From an uncultured Pelagibacteraceae bacterium (lineage in GTDB: Bacteria; Pseudomonadota; Alphaproteobacteria; Pelagibacterales; Pelagibacteraceae): DNA of 25,945 bases. The translations under genes were made by a program, and so were the position numbers. Positions 7,617 to 15,531 of the stretch are shown here, piece by piece (within the stretch, counting starts at the first letter, position 1; each line of letters begins with the position of its first letter). Below the pieces are notes generated by a model. The model was not told the DNA's origin and searched no databases. It saw nothing but the letters and a program-made list of their open reading frames with translations. The stretch lies in the NCBI GenBank assembly GCA_902572155.1, contig CACGET010000010.1:1-25945 (forward strand), written 5' to 3'.

Positions 7617-9619
7617 ATATTTTTCCTATTTTCCACTAAACTCTCAACTACTGATGGATCAGCTAAAGTAGTTATGTCTCCCAGTTGTCCGTGTTCGTTA
7701 GTAGCAATCTTTCGTAAAATTCTTCGCATTATTTTTCCCGATCTTGTTTTTGGAAGACCTGGTGTAAAATGAATTATTTCTGGTCTATAAATTGGACCTA
7801 AGGAGCGAGCGACATAATTCTTTAATTCTCTTTCTAAAGATCCATCTGCTTTTTCTCCCAAATTAAGAGTTACATAAACATAAAGGGCATTACCTTTTAA
7901 ATCGTGAGGAAAACCTACCACTGCTGCCTCTGCTACTTTTGGATGAGCTACAAATGAACTTTCAATTTCAGCTGTTCCCAAATTATGACCTGAAACAATA
8001 ATTACATCATCAACTCTTCCAGTGATCCAATAATAACCATCCTTGTCTCTTTTACATCCATCTCCTGTAAAATATTTTCCATTAAATTGTGAAAAATAAG
8101 TTTCTATAAATCTTTTATGATCTCCATAAACAGTTCTCATTTGACCAGGCCAAGATTGGCTTATGCATAACCTTCCTTCTCCTGCTCCCTTTATTTCTTT
8201 ACCATTTTTATCAACTAGAACTGGTTTTATTCCATAAAAGGGCTTTGTAGCAGATCCAGGTTTAAGGCTTATTGCTCCAGTTTGAGGCGCTATCATTATA
8301 CCTCCAGTTTCAGTTTGCCACCAAGTATCAACTATAGGACATTTTGAATTCCCAACTGTTTTATAATACCACATCCAAGCTTCAGGATTAATGGGTTCTC
8401 CTACAGTACCAAGTAATTTAAGAGATTTTCTTGAAGTTTTCTTCACTGGGTCATTTCCTTCCCTCATTAAAGCCCTAATTGCGGTTGGAGCTGTATAAAA
8501 AGTATTGACTTTGTATTTATCTACTATTTGCCACCATCTAGAACTGTCAGGATAATTTGGGATACCTTCAAACATTATTGTAGTTGCTCCATTAGCAAGA
8601 GGTCCATAAATTATATAACTATGACCTGTAACCCAGCCTATGTCTGCAGTACACCAATAGATATCTTTTGGCTTATAATTAAAAATATATTGGTGTGTCA
8701 TGGAAGCATAAACCATATAACCTCCAGTTGTGTGCAATACACCTTTCGGTTTTCCAGTAGACCCCGAAGTGTATAAAATAAATAATGGGTCTTCGGCGTT
8801 CATTTCTTCTGGTTCACATTGAGATGATACATCTTTAATTAAATCATGATACCAAACGTCCCTTTTTTTATTCCAACCAATGTCGCCACCCGTTCTTTTA
8901 ACTACAATACATTTTTTTACATTGGGGCAGTCATATAAAGCATTGTCAGTTGTTTCTTTTAAAGGAATAATTTTACCACCTCTTACTCCTTCATCTGCAG
9001 TAATAATATATTCAGACTCACAATCATTCACTCTTCCTGAAATAGAGTCAGCTGAAAAACCCCCAAAAATAATTGAGTGAACAGCTCCAATCCTAGCGCA
9101 TGCTAGCATTAAAATTGCTAACTCTGGTATCATTGTTAAATATATAGTTACACGATCACCTTTTTTAATTCCTAATTTTTTTAAACCATTTGCAGCTTTA
9201 GATACTTTTTGGTGTAATTGTTTATAAGTTATTTTTTGATGATCTTTAGGATCATCTCCTACCCAAATTATAGCTGTTTTATCTTTATGATCTTTTAAAT
9301 GTCTATCTATGCAATTTGCAGATGCGTTTAATGTTCCATCATGGTACCATTTAATTTTGACTTCTTTGCTACTGTATTTTACATCTTTAATTTTTTTATA
9401 AGGTTTTATCCAAGAAATCCTTTTACCTTCACGCCTCCAAAAGTTATCATTACTTTTAATTGAGTCGGTATATTTCTTTTGATATTGAGTTTTATTAGCT
9501 AAACTATTTTTAACCCATTCAGGCTTTGTTTTTATTATTAGTTCTGATGCAGGAGTGCTTTTTATTTTTTGAAGTTTTTTTCTTTTAGCAATTTTTCTTT
9601 TTGAAGAAATTTTTGGCAT
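7613..9619 (-). CDS. acs: acetyl-CoA synthetase (AMP-forming)
   Basis: Activates acetate with ATP and CoA to acetyl-CoA through acetyl-AMP. The 668 residues cover the whole ANL-superfamily protein: FWRREGKRISWIKPY near the N-terminus, the phosphate-binding loop YTSGSTGKPKG (283-293), DTWWQTETGG (431-440), FTGDGCKRDKDGYYWITGRVDDVI, and the C-terminal LPKTRSGKIMRR with catalytic lysine K629, a position commonly controlled by acetylation in this family. The N-terminus carries an extra lysine/arginine-rich stretch (about 1-21) before the usual start region. No internal ATG offers a shorter version. It is the last gene of the tsaD/EVE/acs set, 10 bases after the EVE gene. Its neighbour, the ActP-like symporter, could supply the substrate. 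Confidence 0.97.
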   Translation of the reverse strand: MPKISSKRKIAKRKKLQKIKSTPASELIIKTKPEWVKNSLANKTQYQKKYTDSIKSNDNFWRREGKRISWIKPYKKIKDVKYSSKEVKIKWYHDGTLNASANCIDRHLKDHKDKTAIIWVGDDPKDHQKITYKQLHQKVSKAANGLKKLGIKKGDRVTIYLTMIPELAILMLACARIGAVHSIIFGGFSADSISGRVNDCESEYIITADEGVRGGKIIPLKETTDNALYDCPNVKKCIVVKRTGGDIGWNKKRDVWYHDLIKDVSSQCEPEEMNAEDPLFILYTSGSTGKPKGVLHTTGGYMVYASMTHQYIFNYKPKDIYWCTADIGWVTGHSYIIYGPLANGATTIMFEGIPNYPDSSRWWQIVDKYKVNTFYTAPTAIRALMREGNDPVKKTSRKSLKLLGTVGEPINPEAWMWYYKTVGNSKCPIVDTWWQTETGGIMIAPQTGAISLKPGSATKPFYGIKPVLVDKNGKEIKGAGEGRLCISQSWPGQMRTVYGDHKRFIETYFSQFNGKYFTGDGCKRDKDGYYWITGRVDDVIIVSGHNLGTAEIESSFVAHPKVAEAAVVGFPHDLKGNALYVYVTLNLGEKADGSLERELKNYVARSLGPIYRPEIIHFTPGLPKTRSGKIMRRILRKIATNEHGQLGDITTLADPSVVESLVENRKNI

Positions 9620-9629
9620 AAAATTTTTT

Positions 9630-10049
9630 TTAAGAATTAATTCTACCCATGTTATTTAAAATTTTCCAGCTTTTAGAGTCTATTGGCATTACAGATAGTC
9701 TACTTTGTTTGATTAAAGATAAATGGCTTAATTTCTTATTCATTTTAATACTTTCTAGCTTCACAGGTGTTTTGAGTTTTTCCTTAAATCTTACAGTAAC
9801 AGCAACAAAACGACCACTTTTATCTGTTTTGTCTAAATAATACTCTTTAATAACTTCTACTATTCCAACAATCTCTTTCCCAATATTTGAGTGATAAAAA
9901 AAGCAAAGGTCACCATTCTTCATATTTTTGAGATTTTTAGCTGCTTGATAGTTTCTAACACCATCCCAAGCTGCACCTTTAAAGCCAGCTTTTTTTTGTT
10001 GATCAATAGACCAAACGTCAGGTTCAGATTTCATTAACCAATAATTCAT
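9630..10049 (-). CDS. EVE-domain protein
   Basis: A 139-residue protein consisting of a single EVE (PUA-like) domain. Hallmarks are WLMKSEPDVWS (4-14), AAWDGVRNYQAAKNL (26-40) and GDLCFFYHSN (46-55), followed by GIVEVIKEYY. EVE domains bind modified bases in nucleic acids; for this stand-alone bacterial form the target is not known. The start ATG shares a base with the tsaD stop (TAATG), and acs follows after 10 bases. In other alphaproteobacteria I recall gpsA and a YciI gene between tsaD and the EVE gene. They are absent here, consistent with genome reduction. Confidence 0.93.
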   Translation of the reverse strand: MNYWLMKSEPDVWSIDQQKKAGFKGAAWDGVRNYQAAKNLKNMKNGDLCFFYHSNIGKEIVGIVEVIKEYYLDKTDKSGRFVAVTVRFKEKLKTPVKLESIKMNKKLSHLSLIKQSRLSVMPIDSKSWKILNNMGRINS

Positions 10050-11122
10050 TATAATTGGACTCCTGCACCTTTGAGAAAAGCTGCCTCTTCATCCAATTGC
10101 CATCTAGGTTTTGCAGGATAATCTAAATTATCAAATTGTTTCAATTTAAATTTTTCTAAACCAACCATTGCAATCATTGCTGCGTTATCACCGCAAAGCT
10201 CTATTGGTGGAAATATACTTTGAAAACTTTCCTCTTTGCATAAATTTGTTAACATAAATCTAATATTTTTATTTGCCGCTACACCGCCAGCTACTACAAA
10301 TATTTTTTCTTTGGTTTTATTTTGATTTTGAAATTCACTAAATGCAATCTTTGTTTTTTTATAAAGTATTTCTTCAATTGTTTTTTGAAATGATGCTGCA
10401 AGATCAAATTTTTCCTGTTCAGTTTTAATATTTTTTGAAATTCTTAAAATTGCAGTTTTAAGTCCCGCAAATGACAGGTTACAACCACCTTTATTAAATA
10501 TTGGTTTTGGTAAATCATATTTATTTGGGTCACCTTTTTCAGCAAAAATTTCAATTTGCGGACCACCTGGAAATTCGACTCCTAAAAGTTTCGCAGTTTT
10601 GTCAAATGCTTCACCTAAGGCATCATCAATAGTTGTTCCTAATCTTTTATATTTTCCAAGACCTTGAACATTTAAAAATTGTGAGTGACCACCAGAAATT
10701 AATAAAAGCAAATACGGATAATCTAATTTTGAATTTAGTTTTGGACTCAGGGCATGACCCTCTAAATGATTTACTGCAATAAATGGTTTATTTATTGAAG
10801 ATGAGAAAGCTTTTCCAAAACTTAGTCCAACAGATAAACATACGATTAGCCCTGGCCCTGCGGTTGAAGCAACTGCATCAATTTCTTCAACTTTTTTTCC
10901 ACTTTTATCAATTGCCTCTTTAACTATCCAATCTATTTTTTCTACATGCGATCTAGCAGCCAATTCTGGAACCACTCCTCCAAATTCTTTATGAATTTCA
11001 ACCTGGCTTGAAATAATATTTGATAAAACCACCGGAATCCCTTGCTCATTTTCAGTTATTAGGGATGCTGCCGTCTCATCACAACTAGATTCTATTCCGA
11101 GAATTAAGGGTTTTTTACTCAT
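10049..11122 (-). CDS. tsaD: tRNA N6-adenosine threonylcarbamoyltransferase
   Basis: Transfers the threonylcarbamoyl group to A37 of ANN-decoding tRNAs (t6A), working with TsaB, TsaE and TsaC. The 357 residues match the Kae1/TsaD family. Visible motifs are LGIESSCDETAAS (8-20), the metal-binding HLEGH (H119, H123), LLISGGHSQ, DDALGEAFDKTAKLLG (166-181), NLSFAGLKTA, VAGGVAANKNIR, and the C-terminal metal ligand in CGDNAAMIA (D312). It is divergent from hemC, with 55 bases between starts, and overlaps the EVE gene by one base. An ordinary, probably essential gene. Confidence 0.98.
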   Translation of the reverse strand: MSKKPLILGIESSCDETAASLITENEQGIPVVLSNIISSQVEIHKEFGGVVPELAARSHVEKIDWIVKEAIDKSGKKVEEIDAVASTAGPGLIVCLSVGLSFGKAFSSSINKPFIAVNHLEGHALSPKLNSKLDYPYLLLLISGGHSQFLNVQGLGKYKRLGTTIDDALGEAFDKTAKLLGVEFPGGPQIEIFAEKGDPNKYDLPKPIFNKGGCNLSFAGLKTAILRISKNIKTEQEKFDLAASFQKTIEEILYKKTKIAFSEFQNQNKTKEKIFVVAGGVAANKNIRFMLTNLCKEESFQSIFPPIELCGDNAAMIAMVGLEKFKLKQFDNLDYPAKPRWQLDEEAAFLKGAGVQL

Positions 11123-11177
11123 TCAATTAGTTTTTATTAATTGTACAATCTCAATACAAGTAAGAAATAAATTTTTT
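11123..11177. promoter_or_regulatory. divergent promoter region tsaD/hemC with short inverted repeats
   Basis: A 55-base spacer that must serve both genes. It holds a perfect 10-base palindrome, ATTGTACAAT (11140-11149). An overlapping, wider TTGTA (11141-11145) / TACAA (11155-11159) repeat has 9 bases between its arms. Either could be an operator or simply promoter hexamers in AT-rich DNA. I see no clear -35/-10 pair. Confidence 0.35.
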
Positions 11178-12095
11178 ATGAATAAAAAAATAATTATTGG
11201 CTCTAGAGGAAGCAAATTAGCATTAATATATGCTCAAAATGCTAAAGATAGAATTATTGAAAATACAAATTTAGGTGATGAAGATATTATAATTAAAGAA
11301 ATAACAACAAAAGGTGATCTGATTCAAAATGTGAGATTATCAGAACTAGGAGGAAAAGGATTATTTTCAACAAATATTGAAAAAGAACTTCAAGAAAAAA
11401 AAATTGATATAGGAGTTCATGCTTTAAAAGATATGCCAGCTATAGAAACCGATGGATTAAGAACGGATACATTTTTAAAAAGGAATGATCCAAGAGAAAT
11501 TTTAATCACCAAAGACAAAAAAAAACTTAAGGAATTAAAAGCTAATGCAATAATTGGAACTTCATCTTACAGAAGAGAATTTCAAATTAAAAAAATTAGA
11601 ACAGATCTTATTTTCAAACTTATAAGAGGAAATGTTGATACAAGAATTAAAAAACTTAATGATGGTTTGTATGATGCAATAATATTATCTTATGCAGGAA
11701 TAAAATCTTTAACAATAAAAAATAAAACTATAGAAGTATTTTCTACAGAAGAAATAATTCCAAGTGCTGGACAAGGAATTATTGCACTTCAATGTCGTAA
11801 TAATGATGATGAAATAATCTCAGTTTTAAAAAAAATAAATCACAACGAAACATTTATAAGAGCACATGTGGAGAGAAATATTCTTAAAGTTTTGGAGGGT
11901 GACTGTGAGACTGCTGTTGGGGCACACTCCATTATAGAAGGTGATAAAATTACTGTTGAAGCTGAATTATTTTCTTTAGATGGTTCTAAAAGATTTTATG
12001 AAAAAAAAACTGGCAAAGTAGAAGACTTTGGCCAAATTGGTAGAGAAGTAGGTCAAATATTAAAAACAAAATCTAACAACTCGTATAAAAGATAA
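11178..12095 (+). CDS. hemC: porphobilinogen deaminase (hydroxymethylbilane synthase)
   Basis: Polymerises four porphobilinogen units into hydroxymethylbilane during heme synthesis. The 305-residue protein has the family landmarks: IIIGSRGSKLALIYAQ (5-20), LGGKGLFSTNIE (57-68), the catalytic aspartate in HALKDMP (D85), GTSSYRREFQ (127-136), RGNVDTRI (150-157), and the dipyrromethane-carrying cysteine in EGDCETAVGAH (C243). The start is the first ATG after the tsaD spacer. It is followed one base later by hemD, so the two consecutive steps of the pathway are encoded together. Confidence 0.97.
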   Translation: MNKKIIIGSRGSKLALIYAQNAKDRIIENTNLGDEDIIIKEITTKGDLIQNVRLSELGGKGLFSTNIEKELQEKKIDIGVHALKDMPAIETDGLRTDTFLKRNDPREILITKDKKKLKELKANAIIGTSSYRREFQIKKIRTDLIFKLIRGNVDTRIKKLNDGLYDAIILSYAGIKSLTIKNKTIEVFSTEEIIPSAGQGIIALQCRNNDDEIISVLKKINHNETFIRAHVERNILKVLEGDCETAVGAHSIIEGDKITVEAELFSLDGSKRFYEKKTGKVEDFGQIGREVGQILKTKSNNSYKR

Positions 12096-12096
12096 T

Positions 12097-12795
12097 ATGC
12101 ATATTTTATTAACAAGATCGCTAGAAGATTGCACTGAAATGATTGTTAAATTTAAATCCTTAGGTCATCAAGTATCTCATCTTCCATTATTAAATGTTGA
12201 GAAAGTAGTTTACGAAAAAATTAATTTTGGAGACTTTAATGGATTTATCTTTACAAGTGCTAATGCAGTAAAATTTTTAAATTATGATGAAATTAACAAG
12301 ACAATTAAATGTTTTTGCGTAGGAGCAGCAACCGAAAAAAAAGCGAGAAGTTTTGGATTTCAAAATACAATTGCAGCAGAGGGAAATGTCTCTAATTTAA
12401 AAGAATTAATTTTGCAAAACTACGATTCATCGAGTGGCCAGCTACTTTATGTAAGTGGAGAAACCATATCAGTTGATCTTGATCAACAATTAATAAATGA
12501 AGGTTTTAGTATTAAGAGAATTGTGAACTATAAGGTTAATCATAATATAAATTTTGATAAAGACTTCGTTAAAGAATTAAAACAAAATATTCCTGATATG
12601 GTCTATGTTTACTCCCAAAATAGCGGATCAAGTTTTTTGAACTTTATCAAAATTCATCAATTAGAAAGTCTTTGGATGGATACTAATTTAATGTGTATAG
12701 GTGAAAAAACCTCGTCAATATTGAATGAAATCAAATGGAAAAAGATATTTCTTTTTAATCCTGGAGAAGAGGAGTTTTTGTTATATAAAATTTAG
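12097..12795 (+). CDS. hemD: uroporphyrinogen-III synthase
   Basis: Cyclises hydroxymethylbilane to uroporphyrinogen III with inversion of ring D. HemD sequences are poorly conserved, but the 232-residue length, the N-terminal ILLTRSLEDCTEM, the FIFTSANAVKFL segment, CFCVGAATEKKARSFGF, LLYVSGETIS and VYVYSQNSGSSFLNFI are typical, and the position directly after hemC supports the call. The gene begins one base after the hemC stop and ends two bases before the mechanosensitive channel gene. No anomaly is visible. Confidence 0.9.
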   Translation: MHILLTRSLEDCTEMIVKFKSLGHQVSHLPLLNVEKVVYEKINFGDFNGFIFTSANAVKFLNYDEINKTIKCFCVGAATEKKARSFGFQNTIAAEGNVSNLKELILQNYDSSSGQLLYVSGETISVDLDQQLINEGFSIKRIVNYKVNHNINFDKDFVKELKQNIPDMVYVYSQNSGSSFLNFIKIHQLESLWMDTNLMCIGEKTSSILNEIKWKKIFLFNPGEEEFLLYKI

Positions 12796-12797
12796 CC

Positions 12798-13883
12798 ATG
12801 GAAATAATAAATAATTTTTCAGAAATATTTTTATCAGTTTGGGATAAAGGAATTCTAGGAGTTGATATTTTTCAAATTTTAATTGGAATTGGTATATTCT
12901 TAATCTTTTTAATTTTCAGAGGTTTGATTAGTAAACTTATAATAAAAAAACTTGAGGTAATTTCAAAAAGAACGACTAACAAGTTAGACGATACTTTTGT
13001 TTATGCTTTAGAAGGACCAGCAAGATTTTTACCTATAGTATTAGGTTTTTTTATTGCCAGTTATTATATGACTTTTAGTATTGAAGGTCGAGAAGTAGCA
13101 GATACTATAAATAGAACATTAATTACTATTTTAATTTTTTGGGTTATTCATCAAATTATAGAACCTATCTCTTACATTTTAAGTGGATTAGATAAACTTT
13201 TAACCAGAGAGTTAATTGGCTGGATAATAAAATCTCTTAAAATTTTGATTTTCATTTTAGGCTTAGCGGCAGTCCTTGAGCTATGGGGTATTAAAATTGG
13301 GCCAATCATAGCTGGACTTGGATTGTTTGGTGTTGCTGTAGCCCTAGGTGCACAAGATTTATTTAAAAACTTAATATCAGGAATTTTAGTTTTAGTTGAG
13401 AAAAGATTTAAAATTGGAGATTGGATTGCTGTTGACGGAATAATTGAAGGCATAGTAGAAAAAATTGGTTTTAGATCAACAACGATAAGAAAGTTTGATA
13501 AATCTTTAGCAATAATTCCAAATTTTCAATTTGCAGAAAATGCAGTAATCAATGTAAGTGAAACTTCAAATTGGTTGATTAGTTGGATTATAACACTTCA
13601 GTATGACACTACTGTTGATCAATTAAAAACAATAAGAAACGAAATTGAAAATTATATAAATAAAAGTGAGGATTATAATCAAACTGTAGGAGTGGCGGTT
13701 AGAATAGACAAGTTTTCTGATAGTTCGATAGACATGTATGTAAGATGTTTTACTAAAACAGACAGTTGGAATGAAATGTTGTCTGTAAAAGAGAGATTAG
13801 CAATTGAAATTAAACAAATAGTTGAAAACAATAAAGCATCTTTTGCTTTCCCTAGTCAGTCGATTTATGTTGAAAAAAAATGA
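12798..13883 (+). CDS. MscS-family mechanosensitive ion channel
   Basis: A 361-residue inner-membrane protein with several N-terminal hydrophobic helices (about 24-42, 75-92, 105-125 and 143-165), the pore-lining MscS helix GPIIAGLGLFGVAVALGAQDLFKN (168-191), and a C-terminal cytoplasmic part. After the pore comes the typical beta-domain region GILVLVEKRFKIGDWI...EGIVEKIGFRSTTIR. MscS channels open under membrane tension to release solutes during osmotic downshock. The start is ATG two bases after hemD. The last 4 bases (ATGA) overlap the start of yggT, suggesting translational coupling. Confidence 0.9.
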   Translation: MEIINNFSEIFLSVWDKGILGVDIFQILIGIGIFLIFLIFRGLISKLIIKKLEVISKRTTNKLDDTFVYALEGPARFLPIVLGFFIASYYMTFSIEGREVADTINRTLITILIFWVIHQIIEPISYILSGLDKLLTRELIGWIIKSLKILIFILGLAAVLELWGIKIGPIIAGLGLFGVAVALGAQDLFKNLISGILVLVEKRFKIGDWIAVDGIIEGIVEKIGFRSTTIRKFDKSLAIIPNFQFAENAVINVSETSNWLISWIITLQYDTTVDQLKTIRNEIENYINKSEDYNQTVGVAVRIDKFSDSSIDMYVRCFTKTDSWNEMLSVKERLAIEIKQIVENNKASFAFPSQSIYVEKK

Positions 13884-14170
13884 TAGCAATTTTTTATTTA
13901 GTTTTACAAGTTTTAAAACTTTACTCTTATGTTGTAATTGCAAATGTTATAATTAGTTGGTTAATTGCTTTCAATGTTTTGAATACTCAGAATAGATTTG
14001 TTTACTCTATATTAGACTTAACCCATCGACTAACTGATCCAATTTTATATAGAATTAGACGCTTTTTACCAAATTTAGGCTCACTAGATATATCACCAAT
14101 AATTCTTCTTTTATTGATTTGGTTTATCGAAATGTGTATGAAGCTCTACGTAGCCCCATTAATTTTTTAA
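13880..14170 (+). CDS. YggT family membrane protein
   Basis: A 96-residue protein with two hydrophobic segments (about 2-30 and 70-92). The family loop between them reads NVIISWLIAFNVLN, then LTDPILYRIRRFLPNLGSLDISPIILLLLIWF, the classic YggT signature (TDP-L-x-x-x-R-R-x-x-P and DxSP). The biochemical role of YggT is not well established. The start ATG lies inside the last codons of the MscS gene (4-base overlap), and folD follows after 9 bases. A second, more divergent YggT-like protein is encoded at 4389-4745. Confidence 0.88.
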   Translation: MIAIFYLVLQVLKLYSYVVIANVIISWLIAFNVLNTQNRFVYSILDLTHRLTDPILYRIRRFLPNLGSLDISPIILLLLIWFIEMCMKLYVAPLIF

Positions 14171-14179
14171 AAAAGATAT

Positions 14180-15025
14180 ATGATTTTAATAGACGGAAAA
14201 AAAGCAGCAGCTGAACTTAGAGAGGAACTTAAAAATGAAGTTTCCCAACTAAAAACAAAATTTAATAAAGTACCAGGTTTAACAGTAATATTAATTGGAG
14301 ATATGACGCCAAGTCAAATATATGTTCGTAATAAAGAAAAATCTGCTAATGAAGTAGGCTTGAAATCTGAAGTGATTAAGTACCCTGATACAGTTGAAGA
14401 AAAGACAGTTTTAGAAAAAATTGAGGAACTAAATAAAGACGACACAGTTTCAGGGATTTTAGTTCAGCTCCCACTTCCAAAACATATAGATAAACAAAAA
14501 GTCATTGAAACTATTTTGCCCTCAAAAGATGTTGATGGTTTTCATCCAGTGAATGTTGGAAACTTATCTTCAGGTTATGAAAGTTCAGTTCCATGTACTC
14601 CACTTGGCTGCTATTTATTGATTAAAAAGATTGAACCAAATTTAAGTGGTAAAAAAGCAGTTGTAGTTGGAAGATCAAATTTGAACGGTAAACCAATGAC
14701 TCAACTTCTTTTAAAAGAAAATTGTACAGTAACTATTACACACTCAAGAACTAAAGATTTAAAAGCAGAGTGTTTAGAAGCAGATATAATAGTTGCTGCA
14801 GTGGGAATCCCTGAACTTGTAAAAGGTGATTGGGTTAAAAAGGATACAATTGTTATAGATGTTGGTATTAATAAAACAGACAAAGGTATAGTAGGAGATG
14901 TTGCATTTGACGAAGTTTCAAAAAATGCAAAAGCTCTAACACCAGTTCCAGGTGGTGTTGGTCCCATGACAATAGCGTGTTTATTAAAAAATACGATAGA
15001 GTGTTTCAAAAGATCGCAAATATAA
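14180..15025 (+). CDS. folD: methylenetetrahydrofolate dehydrogenase / cyclohydrolase
   Basis: A bifunctional cytosolic enzyme interconverting 5,10-methylene-THF and 10-formyl-THF, the formyl donor used by PurH. The 281-residue length is normal. Signatures are MTPSQIYVRNKEKSANEVG (42-60) with the catalytic lysine K52 (equivalent to E. coli K54), GILVQLPLPKHID, SKDVDGFHPVNVG, the NADP-binding VVGRSNLNGKPM, and TPVPGGVGPMT near the C-terminus. The start follows yggT by 9 bases. It is the last well-characterised gene of the hemC-led + strand set. Confidence 0.98.
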   Translation: MILIDGKKAAAELREELKNEVSQLKTKFNKVPGLTVILIGDMTPSQIYVRNKEKSANEVGLKSEVIKYPDTVEEKTVLEKIEELNKDDTVSGILVQLPLPKHIDKQKVIETILPSKDVDGFHPVNVGNLSSGYESSVPCTPLGCYLLIKKIEPNLSGKKAVVVGRSNLNGKPMTQLLLKENCTVTITHSRTKDLKAECLEADIIVAAVGIPELVKGDWVKKDTIVIDVGINKTDKGIVGDVAFDEVSKNAKALTPVPGGVGPMTIACLLKNTIECFKRSQI

Positions 15026-15062
15026 TATTTTAAGTTAGCAGTTCTTTTTGATAACTTATCAT

Positions 15063-15266
15063 ATGAAAAAACCTAAATATCCCTACAGAATTGGAATTAT
15101 TTTTCTGTTGTTGACTATTCCCCCAATCGGAGCAACCCAATTAGGTTGGTATTTGTATGATATGCAAACCGGATTTGACTATGGTATGATAGTAGGTGTT
15201 TTTTCAGTCATTTATGCTGCATATCTTATGTATGAAAAAAAATGGAGAGAGGAAGATGAGGATTAA
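15063..15266 (+). CDS. small membrane protein of unknown function
   Basis: A 67-residue protein beginning MKKPKYPYRIG, with two hydrophobic segments (about 10-33 and 43-58) and a charged C-terminal tail (YEKKWREEDED). A TTG at 15048 would extend it by five residues, but the ATG at 15063 is the more natural start. Upstream, between folD and this gene, a 7-base inverted repeat (TAAGTTA 15031-15037, TAACTTA 15052-15058) surrounds a 14-base loop, too AT-rich to interpret. It is followed 3 bases later by the SHOCT protein gene. I do not recognise a family. Confidence 0.65.
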   Translation: MKKPKYPYRIGIIFLLLTIPPIGATQLGWYLYDMQTGFDYGMIVGVFSVIYAAYLMYEKKWREEDED

Positions 15267-15269
15267 ATT

Positions 15270-15530
15270 ATGGAAAAGATAATTTTTCTTGGTTTGGCAA
15301 TACCAATTTTAGGTTTTATTTTGTATTTAGGAGCCTCAGCTATTATGAAGGGTTTTACTGCTAAAGAGGCCAATAGATCTGAAAAAGAGCAGAATGATAG
15401 TAAAACTAATTTACCAGACAATAGTGATCAAATAAGTGATGAGCTAAGTAAATTGAATGACTTATTCCAAAGTGGAGTTTTAAGTCAAGAAGAGTTTGAA
15501 AAAGCAAAAAAAAAAATTTTAGATAACTAA
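15270..15530 (+). CDS. SHOCT-domain small membrane protein
   Basis: An 86-residue protein with one N-terminal membrane helix (about 4-27), a polar linker, and a C-terminal SHOCT (short C-terminal domain) motif: ISDELSKLNDLFQSGVLSQEEFEKAKKKIL (about 55-84). SHOCT domains occur at protein ends as putative oligomerisation elements; no specific role can be given here. A run of eleven A residues (15505-15515) encodes the final lysines, so slippage would alter only the last few residues. The stop is separated by one base from the stop of the convergent hydrolase gene. Confidence 0.75.
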   Translation: MEKIIFLGLAIPILGFILYLGASAIMKGFTAKEANRSEKEQNDSKTNLPDNSDQISDELSKLNDLFQSGVLSQEEFEKAKKKILDN

Positions 15531-15531
15531 T

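Noticed and set aside
8528..9080. Two + strand frames antisense to acs
   Set aside because: Antisense to conserved acs motifs, with no recognisable domain or ribosome-binding site.
15031..15058. Inverted repeat TAAGTTA/TAACTTA between folD and the small membrane protein, as a terminator or operator
   Set aside because: Only 7 A/T-rich pairs with a 14-base loop and no T-run; expected by chance in this composition.
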